64,000 nt of DNA from Spiractinospora alimapuensis (GCF_018437505.1 NZ_CP072467.1:3682010-3746009), one strand, 5' to 3'; counted from the first letter of the stretch, positions 17,664 through 27,750 are shown. A program made the numbers and translations. Notes: generated from the letters alone by a model not told the origin.

Positions 17664-19031
17664 ATGACTGTCCTCACCGTAGGACTGAGCCACAAGAGGT
17701 CACCGGTAGCGCTGCTGGAGCGCATCGCGCTCGCGCCTGAACAGCGCCCGGAGCTCCTCACCGAGCTGGTTGCCCTGCCCGGAGTCGACGAGGCCATCAT
17801 CGTGTCGACGTGCAACCGGGTCGAGGTGTACGCCGCGGCCAGTGACCCCCACGAGGCGACGACCTCGATCTGCGGTGCGCTGTCGCGGCGCACGGGCGTG
17901 CCCGAGGCCGACATCGAGCGCGAGCGCTACGTGCACGTCGGTGACCAGGCCGTGCGTCACCTCTTCTCCGTCGCGTGCGGACTGGACTCGATGGTCGTGG
18001 GGGAGGGGCAGATCCTCGGCCAGGTGCGTGACGCCCTCAAGGACGGCCAGCGGGAGGGCACCGTCGACCGGGTCCTCAACGACGTCGGACAGCGGGCGCT
18101 GCGCGCGGGCAAGCGGGCCCACACCGAGACCCACCTCGACCAGGCCGGCGCCGACATGGTGACCCACGGCCTGAACGTCGCCACCCGGCACCTGCGTCCC
18201 GGCGCCGACCCCCTCACCCTGACCGGCCTGCGCGTCCTGGTGCTGGGCGCCGGCTCGATGAGCGCCCTCGCCGCGAACACCGCGGTGCGCCGGGGCGCCG
18301 AGACACTGCTGATCGCCAACCGCACCTTCGAGCGCGCGGCGCGGGTCGCGGAGTGCCTCGAGGAGGCCTACGACACCGTCGGTACCCGGGCGGTGCCCTT
18401 CGACGACGTCGCCGGGGAGCTCGACAAGGTTGACCTGGTCATCACCTGTACCGGCGCGCAGGAGACCGTGCTGACGCGCGACGACGTCGCCGCCGCCGTC
18501 GACGGCCGCGTCGACCACCCGCTCGTCCTGCTCGACCTCGCGCTGCCGCACGACATCGACCCCGGCGTCCACGACCTCACCGGCGCGATCCTCGTCGACC
18601 TGGAGGCGCTGCGGGCCGCGGCCCGCGAGCACGCGACGGATTTCCACGACACCCAGATCGTGCCGGCCGTGCGTGAGATCATCGACGAAGAGGTCACCGA
18701 GTACGTGACGGTGCGCCAGGCCGAGAAGGTCGCGCCGACGGTGAAGGCACTGCGCAGCCGGGCGGCGGACGTGGTCGCCGCCGAGTTGGCGCGGCTCTGG
18801 GGGAGACTGCCTGACCTGGAGGACCAGGACCGCGACGAGGTCGCCTACGCCGTGCGCCGCGTCGCCGACAAGCTTCTGCACCACCCGACGGTGCGGATCA
18901 AACAACTGGCCGGTGGCCCCGCCGGACACACCTACGACGCCACGGTGCGCCAACTCTTTGACCTCGACCCGCCCACCAGCGGCACGGAGACAGCCGCGTG
19001 GGCCGTGGCCGGACGTGAGGGAGACGCATGA
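17664..19031 (+). CDS. hemA: Glutamyl-tRNA reductase
   Basis: First committed step of the C5 heme pathway: reduces Glu-tRNA(Glu) to glutamate-1-semialdehyde using NADPH. The catalytic Cys is Cys50 in IVSTCNRVEVYA; SVACGLDSMVVGEGQILGQV is the signature. The NADPH Rossmann motif is VLGAGSMSALAA. The C-terminal helical dimerisation domain is present, and the length of 455 aa is normal. The ATG at 17664 has GGAG 8 nt upstream. It overlaps hemC by 4 bp. Confidence 0.96.
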   Translation: MTVLTVGLSHKRSPVALLERIALAPEQRPELLTELVALPGVDEAIIVSTCNRVEVYAAASDPHEATTSICGALSRRTGVPEADIERERYVHVGDQAVRHLFSVACGLDSMVVGEGQILGQVRDALKDGQREGTVDRVLNDVGQRALRAGKRAHTETHLDQAGADMVTHGLNVATRHLRPGADPLTLTGLRVLVLGAGSMSALAANTAVRRGAETLLIANRTFERAARVAECLEEAYDTVGTRAVPFDDVAGELDKVDLVITCTGAQETVLTRDDVAAAVDGRVDHPLVLLDLALPHDIDPGVHDLTGAILVDLEALRAAAREHATDFHDTQIVPAVREIIDEEVTEYVTVRQAEKVAPTVKALRSRAADVVAAELARLWGRLPDLEDQDRDEVAYAVRRVADKLLHHPTVRIKQLAGGPAGHTYDATVRQLFDLDPPTSGTETAAWAVAGREGDA

Positions 19032-20035
19032 GACCGCTGCTGTTGGGCACACGCCGCAGCACCATGGCCACCACCCAATCCCAGGGGGTGGCCGACCAAC
19101 TGTCCGCCGCGACGGGGCGCGCGGTCGAGCTGGTGCCCACCACCAGCTACGGGGACGTGACACGCGCGCAGCTCACCCAGCTCGGCGGGACCGGCGTGTT
19201 CGTCGCCGCCATCCGGGACGAGCTGCTCGCCGGACGGGTCGACTTCGCGGTGCACTCCCTGAAGGACCTGCCCACGGCCCTCGTCCCGGAGCTGGTGCTG
19301 GCCGCGGTCCCCGAGCGGGACGACCCCCGGGACGCGCTGTGTGCCCGGGACGGCGCCCGGCTCGCCGACCTGCCCTCCGGGGCGCGCGTCGGGACGGGAT
19401 CTCCGCGCCGGGTCGCCCAGCTCGCCGCCCTGCGCCCCGACCTCTCCTTCGTCCCGATCCGCGGTAACGCCGAGACCCGCCTGGGCAAGGTGGCCTCCGG
19501 TGAGGTCGACGCCGTCGTGCTCGCCCACGCGGGACTGGCCCGCATCGGCCGGCTGGACGACGTCACCGACGTCCTGGAGGTCGACGACGTCCTCCCGGCG
19601 CCGGGACAGGGAGCGCTGGCGGTCGAGGCGCGGGACAGTGACAGCGTCATCGACCTCCTCGCCGCCGTGGACCACGCGGAGACCCGGATCGCGGTGCACG
19701 CGGAACGGACCGTGCTCGCCGAACTGGAGGCCGGCTGCGCCGCTCCCGTGGGCGCGTACGCCGTGGTGAGCGCCGGGACCCTGCGTCTGCGCGCCGTGGT
19801 CGCGGCCACCGACGGCTCCGAGCAGATCCACGACGAGGCCGAGGTGGCGTTGCCGCGGGTCGAGGCCGGAGCCGAGCCCCGGGACAACCCGAGAGACGAC
19901 GCCAAGCAGGGGGCGGCCGGCACCGCCGACGCGACGGCGCTGGACACCGCGCGACGGCTCGGCCGGGACCTGGCGCTGCGAATGATCGGCAATGGCGCCG
20001 ACCGCATCGTCGCGGACGCCCGAGCCAGCGAGTAA
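19028..20035 (+). CDS. hemC: Porphobilinogen deaminase (hydroxymethylbilane synthase)
   Basis: Polymerises four porphobilinogens to hydroxymethylbilane. The cofactor-binding Cys is Cys237 in LEAGCAAPVGAY. LGTRRSTMATTQS, FAVHSLKDLPT, GTGSPRRVAQL and RGNAETRLGK are typical anion-binding and active-site loops. The length is 335 aa, with a charged low-complexity insert near 285-310 (EAGAEPRDNPRDDAKQG) in the C-terminal domain. It is coupled to hemA through ATGA. Confidence 0.96.
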   Translation: MRPLLLGTRRSTMATTQSQGVADQLSAATGRAVELVPTTSYGDVTRAQLTQLGGTGVFVAAIRDELLAGRVDFAVHSLKDLPTALVPELVLAAVPERDDPRDALCARDGARLADLPSGARVGTGSPRRVAQLAALRPDLSFVPIRGNAETRLGKVASGEVDAVVLAHAGLARIGRLDDVTDVLEVDDVLPAPGQGALAVEARDSDSVIDLLAAVDHAETRIAVHAERTVLAELEAGCAAPVGAYAVVSAGTLRLRAVVAATDGSEQIHDEAEVALPRVEAGAEPRDNPRDDAKQGAAGTADATALDTARRLGRDLALRMIGNGADRIVADARASE

Positions 20036-20060
20036 CGCAATGAACCATCAGGGAGTAGAC

Positions 20061-21698
20061 GTGACAAGCGAGGGTGAGGCATCCGTCGCCGACGGCCACG
20101 TGGCCGCTGTGGGTGCGGGGCCGGGTGACCCGGAGCTGCTCACGCTGCGCGGAGCCGCGCTGCTGGAGCGGGCCGATGTCGTGTTCGGCCTCAGCGAGGA
20201 CGAGGAGATGGCGTCGTTCCGGGACGCGCTGCTGCAGCACCGCGGCGCGAACACCCGCGTCCTGGGGCCCGATGAGTACGGCGACGACCCCGACGCCCTG
20301 GCCGTGGCCAAGGCCTGGGAGGGCAAGCGGGTGGTACGGCTCTACGCCGGTGACCCGCTCCTGGGTGGCCAGGTGGACAACCTCGCCGACGCGTGCCGCG
20401 CGGCCGGGGTGGAGTTCGAGCTCGCCCCGGGGCTGTCCGCCGCCCTCACCGTGCCGTCCTACGCCGGAATCCCCCTGATGGCGAACAACGCGTCGGAGAC
20501 GCGGCTGATCGACGGGAGCGGCGACATCGCCCAGCTTCCCGGCATCGAGCGGCAGGACACCACACTCGTCGTCCTCAACGCCCAGGGCGAGGGGGACGAC
20601 CCCTTCTTCGACCGCGTCACCAAGCCGTTGGTCGCCGCCGGACGCCCCACGACCACACCCATCGCGGTCGTGCGCATGGGCACCACCACGAAGCAGACCA
20701 CCGTGGTCTCGACACTGGGCAAGCTCGCCAGTGCCCTGCGGTCCACGGACGCCAAGGGCCACCACGTCACCCGCCCCGCGACCGTCATCGTCGGCCCGGG
20801 CGTGCGCCGCCAGTCCGACCTGACGTGGTTCGAGAGCCGGCCGCTCTTCGGATGGCGGGTCCTGGTGCCGCGCACCCAGGCCCAGGCCGCCGGACTGACC
20901 GAGCAGCTCCGTGGCTACGGGGCGGTTCCCGAACAGGTTCCCACTATCTCAGTGGAGCCGCCGCGGACCCCACAGCAGATGGAGCGCGCCGTCCGTGGCC
21001 TGGTGAACGGCCGGTACCAGTGGGTGGCCTTCACCTCCACCAACGCCGTCCGCGCCATCCGGGAACGTGTCGAGGAATACGAGCTGGACGCGCGCGCGTT
21101 CGCCGGGGTACGGGTCGCGGCGGTCGGTGAGGCGACGGCCGACGCGCTGCGGGACTTCGGGATCGAACCCGACCTGATGCCGGCCCCGGAGACCCAGTCC
21201 AGCACCGGGCTGGTGGAGGTCTGGCCGCCCTACGACCCGGAGCTCGACCCGATCGAACGGGTGCTGCTGCCGCGCGCCGACATCGCCACCGAGACGCTGT
21301 CCGCCGGAGTGCAGGAGCTCGGTTGGGCGGTCGACGACGTCACCGCCTACCGGACCGTGCGCGCCGCACCCCCGCCCGCGCCCGTGCGGGAGGCCATCAA
21401 GGGCGGCGGTTTCGACGCCGTCCTCTTCACCTCCTCCTCGACGGTGCGCAACCTGGTCGGTATCGCCGGCAAGCCGCACGCGGCCACCGTCATCGCCGTG
21501 ATCGGCCGCGAGACGGAGAAGACCGCGCTCGAACACGGCCTTCGAGTGGACGTGGTCGCCGAACGCGCGTCCGTGGCCTCACTCGCGGAAGGACTCGCCG
21601 CCTTCGGAACGAAGCGGCGCCAGGAGGCCATCGACGCCGGCAAGCCCGTGCTGCGTCCCAGCCAGAAGCGACGCGGACGCCGACGCAAGACAGTGTGA
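20061..21698 (+). CDS. hemD: Fused uroporphyrinogen methyltransferase-like / uroporphyrinogen-III synthase
   Basis: Two-domain protein. The N-terminal half is a tetrapyrrole-methylase fold (AAVGAGPGDPELLTLRG; RVVRLYAGDPLLGG; LAPGLSAALTVPSYAGIPL). The C-terminal half (about 260-530) is uroporphyrinogen-III synthase, which closes and inverts ring D. The methylase active-site loops differ from CobA (YAGDPLLGGQVDN where CobA has a GDP-FGRGGEE-type loop), so SAM methylation is doubtful. The start used is the GTG at 20061 with AGGGAG 7 nt upstream; the ATG at 20040 is in frame with a weaker site. A basic tail (KRRGRRRK) ends the protein. Confidence 0.9.
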   Translation: MTSEGEASVADGHVAAVGAGPGDPELLTLRGAALLERADVVFGLSEDEEMASFRDALLQHRGANTRVLGPDEYGDDPDALAVAKAWEGKRVVRLYAGDPLLGGQVDNLADACRAAGVEFELAPGLSAALTVPSYAGIPLMANNASETRLIDGSGDIAQLPGIERQDTTLVVLNAQGEGDDPFFDRVTKPLVAAGRPTTTPIAVVRMGTTTKQTTVVSTLGKLASALRSTDAKGHHVTRPATVIVGPGVRRQSDLTWFESRPLFGWRVLVPRTQAQAAGLTEQLRGYGAVPEQVPTISVEPPRTPQQMERAVRGLVNGRYQWVAFTSTNAVRAIRERVEEYELDARAFAGVRVAAVGEATADALRDFGIEPDLMPAPETQSSTGLVEVWPPYDPELDPIERVLLPRADIATETLSAGVQELGWAVDDVTAYRTVRAAPPPAPVREAIKGGGFDAVLFTSSSTVRNLVGIAGKPHAATVIAVIGRETEKTALEHGLRVDVVAERASVASLAEGLAAFGTKRRQEAIDAGKPVLRPSQKRRGRRRKTV

Positions 21699-21730
21699 CC
21701 CCGACTGACGGCGAGCGAAAGAGAGAGACG

Positions 21731-22714
21731 ATGACCGCCCGGTTCCCCGAGGCACGTCCCCGTCGACTGCGGACGTCCCCGGCCATGCGCCAACTCGTGG
21801 CCGAGACGCGGGTCCACCCGTCGGATCTGATCCTGCCGCTGTTCGTCAAGGAAGGCGCCAGCTCTCCGGTCCCCGTCAGCTCGATGCCGGGCGTGGTGCA
21901 GCACACGCGCGACAGCGTGCGCAAGGCCGTCAACGACGCGGTGAGCGCCGGGGTCGGCGGCGTCATGCTCTTCGGAATCCCCGAGGTCAAGGACGACCGT
22001 GGCTCGGGCGCGGACGACCCGGCTGGAGTCGTGCAGCGGTCCCTGCGCGACCTGTCCGACGAATTCGGCTCCGACATCGTCGTCATGGCCGACCTCTGCC
22101 TCGACGAGTACACCTCACACGGGCACTGCGGACTGCTGACGAAGTCCGGCGACGTCGACAACGACGCCACGTTGGAGCGTTACGCCTCGATCGCGGTCGC
22201 CCAGGCCGCGGCCGGGGTGTCGGTCGTCGCGCCCAGCGGGATGATGGACGGACAGGTCGCCGCGATCCGGTCCGCCCTGGACACCGCCGGCTACTCCAAC
22301 GTCGCGATCCTGGCCTACGCGGCCAAGTACGCCTCGGCGTTCTACGGACCGTTCCGTGAGGCCGCCGAGTCCGCGCCTCAGTTCGGCGACCGCGCCGCCT
22401 ACCAGCAGGACCCCGCCAACGTGACCGAGGCGCTGCGCGAGATCCGGATGGACGTCGCCGAGGGCGCGGACATGGTGATGGTGAAGCCGGGGTTGGCCTA
22501 CCTCGACATCATCGTGCGCGCCGCGGCCGAGACCGACGTGCCGCTCTCCGCCTACCAGGTGAGCGGCGAGTACGCGATGGTGGAGGCGGCGGCCGCCAAC
22601 GGCTGGCTCGACCGCGAACGCGTGATCCTGGAGACGCTCACCTCATACCGACGGGCCGGGGCGCGCCAGATTCTGACCTACTGGGCGGAGGAGGCGGCGC
22701 GCGCGCTGCGCTGA
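21731..22714 (+). CDS. hemB: Delta-aminolevulinic acid dehydratase (porphobilinogen synthase)
   Basis: Condenses two ALA molecules to porphobilinogen. The active-site lysines lie in AYAAKYASAFYGPFR and MVKPGLAYLDI. The metal region reads ADLCLDEYTSHGHCG: the middle Cys of the Zn-type triad is Asp, the arrangement I recall for mycobacterial HemB. The length is 327 aa. GAGAGAGACG just before the ATG at 21731 is the ribosome site. It is the last heme gene of this block; hemL follows 1.8 kb further on. Confidence 0.96.
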   Translation: MTARFPEARPRRLRTSPAMRQLVAETRVHPSDLILPLFVKEGASSPVPVSSMPGVVQHTRDSVRKAVNDAVSAGVGGVMLFGIPEVKDDRGSGADDPAGVVQRSLRDLSDEFGSDIVVMADLCLDEYTSHGHCGLLTKSGDVDNDATLERYASIAVAQAAAGVSVVAPSGMMDGQVAAIRSALDTAGYSNVAILAYAAKYASAFYGPFREAAESAPQFGDRAAYQQDPANVTEALREIRMDVAEGADMVMVKPGLAYLDIIVRAAAETDVPLSAYQVSGEYAMVEAAAANGWLDRERVILETLTSYRRAGARQILTYWAEEAARALR

Positions 22715-22769
22715 ATCCGCTGATCTCGAGAAGTAACTCCACAACAGGGTCGAGGGGGAGGAGCCGGGA

Positions 22770-23432
22770 TTGGCAGACGTGATCAGTAGGAGAGGGCGAC
22801 GGCGACGTCGAACCGCGCCGATGTCCTCAGTGGCGATGGAGTACGCCCAACAGGGCTGGCCCGTCGCCCGAGGCGCGGAGCCGGGAACCCCCGGCATGGG
22901 GAGCTGTACCTGTGACCGGCTGGGCTGTCCGGCCCCCGGAGCCCACCCCATGTCCGCGGCATGGGCACTGGAGTCCACGACGGACCCCTCCGTCGTGTCC
23001 CGCTGGTGGTCGATGTCTCCCAACGCCAACATCATCCTGCCGACGGGCCGGGTGTTCGACGTCATCGACGTCCCCGCGAACCTCGGCATGTTGGCTCTGG
23101 CCCAGGTCGGCCGCTCCGGAACCCCCTGTGGGCCGGTCGCCGCCATTCCCGGTGAGCGGTACCTGTTCTTCGTGGCGACCCGCGGTGCGCCGGAGGACGA
23201 GAACGAGTGGTGGACCTGCCATCTGGACTGTGTCCCCGAGACGGTCGCCGACAGCCCCGGCCTGCGCTGGCACTGTCGCGACAGCTACGTGGTCGCACCC
23301 CCCTCCCTCCTCCCCTCCGGAGTCCAGGCCACCTGGATCCGCACCCCCCAAACCGACTTCGCCTCCCTGACCCTCCCCGACCCCATCACCATCCTCAACC
23401 TCCTAGCCGACAGCGCCGCCCCCACCCCCTGA
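22770..23432 (+). CDS. Small bifunctional primase/polymerase (prim-pol) domain protein
   Basis: A 220-residue protein resembling the stand-alone prim-pol N-terminal domain proteins of actinomycetes. Features are AMEYAQQGWPVARG, CTCDRLGCPAPGAHPMSAAW, WWSMSPNANIILPTGRVFDVIDVPA and a late SYVVAPPSLLPSG. In true prim-pols an acidic pair follows the GRVFDVIDV strand; here DVIDVPANLG keeps Asp but loses others, so polymerase activity is uncertain. The start is a TTG at 22770 with a strong GGAGGAG site. It is 55 bp after hemB, with no obvious link to heme synthesis. Confidence 0.8.
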   Translation: MADVISRRGRRRRRTAPMSSVAMEYAQQGWPVARGAEPGTPGMGSCTCDRLGCPAPGAHPMSAAWALESTTDPSVVSRWWSMSPNANIILPTGRVFDVIDVPANLGMLALAQVGRSGTPCGPVAAIPGERYLFFVATRGAPEDENEWWTCHLDCVPETVADSPGLRWHCRDSYVVAPPSLLPSGVQATWIRTPQTDFASLTLPDPITILNLLADSAAPTP

Positions 23433-24486
23433 CCCGCCCGCGTGACAGCGGAGGCCGCGAACACCGCGATTCATCACCGCCTGGGTGTCGCCATTTCCCG
23501 TGCGACGCCGTGCACCTCGGCGCGTCCCGACGCGGGGCCCGGCCGGAGGGCAACCGCGCACTGGACGGCTCGCTCGATCTCCTCTGTGGAGGGAGCTGGC
23601 GCGGTGCCGCGCGCGGTTTCACGCAGGTGCGGTCTCCGACCCGCGTGTGGCAGGGAGGCCCCACCGCGTGGCTCCGCGGCGGTGCGCCCCGCGCGCCCCG
23701 ACAGCGGTTCCCGCCGTGACTCGGACGCCTCGTCGGGGTGACCGGATCGCCGTGGGGGCGTGGCTCTGAGGGATCCGCCGACGTGTGACGTTTCCACGTC
23801 CTGACACCTCGCGGGCCGTGGGCGACGGTGAAGCGCTTCCGCTCAGCCGTGCGACACGGTGCGAAGTTCGTCGCGTCCCTGGAGCCGGAGAAAAGCGGAC
23901 GCCATCGGCTGGCCGTTCGCCGGGGATTGGACATGCGCGAAGGTATCCGTCGAGAGGCACCCACGCGTCGTGTCCGTCCCGTTCGCGTGTGGCCCAGGAG
24001 GCCACCGCCGCTGGCTCGCCTTCGGCGAGTCCAGCAGGCCTGACCGCCGCTCCGTGGCCCGACGGACGCCCCATCGGGTGACTCTTCTCTGTGTGGACTG
24101 TGGAGGTCCGCTGAGCTCCTGCGCAGCCGGAGAACGCGGATACCGCGCGGTCCGACAGTGTTTCCCGCGGTGAGTCGGACGCCCTTCGGGCGGCTCATTT
24201 CTCTGGGTGTCGGCGGATGCGGGGGGTGTCCACCTGGACCCGCGCGAACGTCCAGCGCGCCTTCGCCAGCGCGCGGCTCGGGGGCAGCGCTCCGCCACGG
24301 CGGGGAGGTCGTCGTCGCGGAGGGCGGGGACGTGCCGGCATCCCTCTGGCAACGCATATCCCCTGATCGGAGTGGGTGCGGGGCCTCCGGGCGGCCGGAG
24401 CATCGGTGTCGTCGAGGCCAGCGGGCGCGGGGGAACACGAGCGACCCCACACTCCCGCCTAGGCGTCGCGGTGTCACACTGGTTGG
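23433..24486. other. About 1 kb without a convincing gene; imperfect internal repeats
   Basis: Several open frames exist on both strands, but all are Arg/Pro/Gly-rich, lack ribosome sites and match nothing I recognise. Imperfect direct repeats are visible. The stretch near 23697-23732 (CGACAGCGGTTCCCGCCGTG...) resembles 24151-24187 (CGACAGTGTTTCCCGCGGTG...), both leading into GACTCGGACGCC/GAGTCGGACGCC. The stretches around 23641 and 23988 (GTGTGGC...AGGAGGCC) also resemble each other. It may be a decayed duplicated sequence. Confidence 0.45.
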
Positions 24487-25779
24487 GTGAGCAGCCAAGA
24501 GACATCGAGTGAGCTATACGAACGTGCGGCGTCGGTGATTCCCGGTGGGGTGAACTCGCCGGTGCGGGCCTTTGGCGCCGTCGGAGGGGTGCCTCCGTTC
24601 ATGCGGCGGGGGGAGGGGCCGTACCTGTTCGACGTGGACGGCAACTCCTACGTCGACCTCATCTGCTCGTGGGGGCCGCTGCTGTTGGGGCACAGCCACC
24701 CCGCGGTGCTCGGGGCGTTGCGGGAGGCGGCCGAGAGCGGGGCGTCGTTCGGGGCTCCCTCGCCGGGCGAGGTCGAGCTAGCCGAGGAGATCGTGTCCCG
24801 CACCTCGGTGGAGAAGGTCCGGCTGGTGAACTCCGGGACGGAGGCCACCATGTCGGCTGTCCGGTTGGCGCGGGCCGCCACCGGGCGGAGCAAGATCGTG
24901 AAGTTCGCCGGGAACTACCACGGACACGTCGACGCCCTGCTGGCCGCGGCCGGGTCCGGGGTCGCCACGTTCGCGCTGCCGGACTCTCCCGGCGTGACCG
25001 GGGCGAACGCGGCCGACACCATCGTGCTTCCCTACAACGACGTCCAGGCCGTGCGTGACACCTTCGCCGCCTCCGGCCCGGACATCGCCTGCGTGATCGC
25101 CGAGGCGTGCCCCGCGAACATGGGCGTCGTCCCACCGCGCGACGGCTTCAACGCCGAGCTGCGACGTGTCACCCAGGAGCACGGCGCGCTATTGATCCTG
25201 GACGAGGTCCTCACCGGTTTCCGGGTCAGCCCCCAGGGGTGGTTCGGCATCGACGGGGTCCAGGCCGACCTGACGACGTTCGGCAAGGTCATGGGCGGCG
25301 GCATGCCCGCGGCCGCGTTCGGTGGACGTGCCGACGTGATGGACCTCCTCACGCCCGGGGGCGCCGTCTACCAGGCCGGTACCCTGTCGGGGAACCCGCT
25401 GGCGACGGCGGCGGGGCTCGCCACGCTGCGCAACGCCACCGCCGACGTGTACGCGCACATCGACCGCGTCAGCCGGCAGGTGAGTTCCGCGGTGGGCGCG
25501 GCGCTGCGGGCGGAGGGTGTGCCGCACCGGGTGCAGCACGGCGGAAACCTGTTCACGGTGTTCTTCACCGACGCCGAGGTCGTCGACTTCGACGGCGCGC
25601 GGGCGCAGCACACCGGGCGCTTCGCGGCCTTCTTCCACGCCATGCTGGAGCAGGGCGTCTACCTGCCCCCCGCCGCGTTCGAAGCGTGGTTCTTCTCGGC
25701 GGCGCATGACGACCGGGCGATCGACACGGTCATCAGCGCCCTCCCGGCGGCCGCCAAGGCGGCGGCGCGGGTCGAATAG
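24487..25779 (+). CDS. hemL: Glutamate-1-semialdehyde 2,1-aminomutase
   Basis: PLP enzyme that converts glutamate-1-semialdehyde to 5-aminolevulinate, completing the C5 route begun by HemA. The opening [40 protein letters not shown], the YNDVQAVR stretch, [10 protein letters not shown] and the PLP lysine in [18 protein letters not shown] are diagnostic. The length of 430 aa is usual. The start is a GTG at 24487. It lies apart from rex-hemACDB, behind the gene-free kilobase, so it probably has its own promoter. Confidence 0.96.
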   Translation: MSSQETSSELYERAASVIPGGVNSPVRAFGAVGGVPPFMRRGEGPYLFDVDGNSYVDLICSWGPLLLGHSHPAVLGALREAAESGASFGAPSPGEVELAEEIVSRTSVEKVRLVNSGTEATMSAVRLARAATGRSKIVKFAGNYHGHVDALLAAAGSGVATFALPDSPGVTGANAADTIVLPYNDVQAVRDTFAASGPDIACVIAEACPANMGVVPPRDGFNAELRRVTQEHGALLILDEVLTGFRVSPQGWFGIDGVQADLTTFGKVMGGGMPAAAFGGRADVMDLLTPGGAVYQAGTLSGNPLATAAGLATLRNATADVYAHIDRVSRQVSSAVGAALRAEGVPHRVQHGGNLFTVFFTDAEVVDFDGARAQHTGRFAAFFHAMLEQGVYLPPAAFEAWFFSAAHDDRAIDTVISALPAAAKAAARVE

Positions 25780-25799
25780 TCAGGACGGAGTCCCCCGGA

Positions 25800-26417
25800 A
25801 TGCCCACAACCACCGTGGTTCACCTGTTGCGGCACGGCGAGGTTCACAACCCCGAGCGGGTCCTCTACGGTCGGCTGCCCGACTTCCACCTCAGCGAGCG
25901 GGGCCAGGACATGGCTCGGCTCGCGGCGAAGTGGTTCGAGGGGCGGGACGTCGCCCACGTGTTGTCTTCACCACTCGAGCGGACTCAGGAGACGGCGTCC
26001 CCGCTGGCGACGGCCTTCGACCTCGACATCGAGATCGACGAGCGCCTGATCGAGCCGGTCAACGTGTTCGAGGGGAGCAAGTTCACGCGACAGAGCCTGG
26101 TCGAGCCCCGAACGTGGGCGCGTGTCTACAACCCGTTCCGACCGTCGTGGGGTGAGCCCTACACCGAAGTGGTGCGGCGGATGGTGGAGGCGGTGAAGGA
26201 CGCTCGCCGGGCGGCGTGGGGCCGCGAGGCCGTCTGCGTCAGCCACCAGGCCCCCATCTGGTTGCTGCGGCGGGCGGCGGAGCGCAAGCGCCTGTGGCAC
26301 CGTCCAGACCGGCGCCAGTGCAACCTCGCTAGCGTGACTACGCTAACCTTCGTTGAGTACCACTTGGTCAGCGTGGGCTATACCGAGCCGGCCGCCAGTC
26401 TCTACCCATCCACGTGA
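25800..26417 (+). CDS. Histidine phosphatase family protein (phosphoglycerate-mutase-like)
   Basis: A 205-residue protein of the histidine phosphatase superfamily. The catalytic RHG motif is in [11 protein letters not shown], with a second Arg and Glu in [15 protein letters not shown], and the late His in [13 protein letters not shown]. The substrate is not predictable. It follows hemL by 20 bp and is probably co-transcribed; in related actinomycetes a member of this family sits after hemL and before cytochrome c biogenesis genes, which are not found here. Confidence 0.9.
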   Translation: MPTTTVVHLLRHGEVHNPERVLYGRLPDFHLSERGQDMARLAAKWFEGRDVAHVLSSPLERTQETASPLATAFDLDIEIDERLIEPVNVFEGSKFTRQSLVEPRTWARVYNPFRPSWGEPYTEVVRRMVEAVKDARRAAWGREAVCVSHQAPIWLLRRAAERKRLWHRPDRRQCNLASVTTLTFVEYHLVSVGYTEPAASLYPST

Positions 26418-26580
26418 CTGGACTCCAGCTCCTGACCGGCTCGCCCACTTCGGCGTCACACTCGGGTGTGACGTGGACCGTCCCAGGGCCGGAGACTCTC
26501 GGGCACGTGGTATTTCGTCCGGCGCGCCGCGGCTGTGGTCCTGGCGCGTCCATCGTCAACCGGAGCGAAGAGGTGATCCC

Positions 26581-26679
26581 ATGGGATCTGTCGTCAAGAA
26601 GCGTCGTAAGCGGATGGCGAAGAAGAAGCACCGCAAGCTCCTGAAGAGAACTCGCGTCCAGCGACGCAACAAGAAGTAA
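26581..26679 (+). CDS. Ribosomal protein bS22 (AURKAIP1/COX24 domain)
   Basis: Only 32 residues, almost half Lys or Arg ([20 protein letters not shown] then a basic tail to RRNKK). It closely matches the small mycobacterial protein bS22 found on the 30S subunit and the COX24/AURKAIP1 domain. The ribosome site AGAGGTGA lies 8 nt before the ATG. The next gene starts 2 bp after its stop, so the two are co-translated. Confidence 0.92.
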   Translation: MGSVVKKRRKRMAKKKHRKLLKRTRVQRRNKK

Positions 26680-26681
26680 CG

Positions 26682-27653
26682 ATGGCGTCGATGCGGCGGA
26701 CCGTCCTCGTCACCGGAGTGGCGGAGCCCTTGGGCGCGAAGGTCGCCGCCACCCTCGGGGAGGACTCCCGCTTCGAGCGGGTGCTCGGCGTCGACTCGGC
26801 GCCGCCCGCGGGCCCCACCGGCCGGATGGAGTTCGTCCGCGCCGACCTGTGCGACGGTGGACTGCCCGCGTTGATCGCGGAGTCCGGCGCCGACACGGTG
26901 CTCCACCTCAGCCTCGCCGGTCGGGGTAGTGGGGGTGCCTCGGCGGGCTCTCGGCGCCGCGCCCGGGGGGCGCACAGCCTCCTCGGCACCATGCAGGTGT
27001 TGGCCGCGTGCCAGAGTTCCGCGCACGTGCGACGCCTCGTCGTGCGGTCCAGTACCTCGGTCTACGGAGCGTCCCCGGCGCCGGACGCGGTCGAGGGCGA
27101 ACGCTACGTCCAGGGGCTCGCCCGGCGCCGCCCGGAGATCTCGGTCGCGGTACTGCGACTGGCCAACGTGATCGGCCCCTCGGTGGAGTCCCCGGTGACG
27201 CGGTACATCGACGGTTCGTTCGTGCCGCGCGTCCGGGGGGATGACCCCGCGATGCCGTTCCTGCACGAGGACGACGGAGCCGAGGCGATCCGCCGTATGG
27301 CGGTGACCGACGACGACGGTTTCTTCGACGTCGCCGCGGCCGACGCGATCCCGTTGTCCCAGTGCGCGCGCCGTGCCGGCCGCCCGGACGTCCGGCTGCC
27401 CCGTCCCGGGCTGCGGGTCCTGTGCAGCCTCGCCCGCAACGGCCGGCTGGGCGAGTACGACCAGGTCCGGCAGCTCTGCTGTGGTCAGCCACTGGACATC
27501 AGCCGGTTGGAGCGGGCCGTGGGGTGGCGTCCGCGCTACACCTCGATGCAGGCCCTGGAGGCCTACCTCTCCGAGCGGCGTGACCACGGCTCCCGGAGGC
27601 GGCGTCGCCAGCGCCGTAGGGAACAGCCCGCGCCGCGCGGGCTCGCCGCCTGA
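26682..27653 (+). CDS. NAD-dependent epimerase/dehydratase family protein
   Basis: Extended short-chain dehydrogenase of 323 residues. The Rossmann start RRTVLVTGVAEPLGAKVA has a TGxxxxxG pattern; the active site would be around SSTSVYGASPAP (YxxxK is not intact, as the Tyr lacks a Lys four residues on). The C-terminus is very basic (RRRRRQRRREQ). The substrate is unknown. Pairing with bS22 is conserved in actinobacteria as I recall, hinting at a housekeeping role. An ATG at 26691 is an alternative start. Confidence 0.85.
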   Translation: MASMRRTVLVTGVAEPLGAKVAATLGEDSRFERVLGVDSAPPAGPTGRMEFVRADLCDGGLPALIAESGADTVLHLSLAGRGSGGASAGSRRRARGAHSLLGTMQVLAACQSSAHVRRLVVRSSTSVYGASPAPDAVEGERYVQGLARRRPEISVAVLRLANVIGPSVESPVTRYIDGSFVPRVRGDDPAMPFLHEDDGAEAIRRMAVTDDDGFFDVAAADAIPLSQCARRAGRPDVRLPRPGLRVLCSLARNGRLGEYDQVRQLCCGQPLDISRLERAVGWRPRYTSMQALEAYLSERRDHGSRRRRRQRRREQPAPRGLAA

Positions 27654-27750
27654 CAGGTCGTGACAGCGCCGAGAGGACCGCGAGCGGCCCCCTCTGTGGG
27701 CATCGCTCCGGACGCACGTCGGTGGGGTGGCCGCGGATGCGTCGGGGACG

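Noticed and set aside
23395-24505. Minus- and plus-strand frames in the gene-free kilobase
   Set aside because: Arg/Pro-rich, no ribosome site, no recognisable motif, overlapping each other; treated as non-coding.
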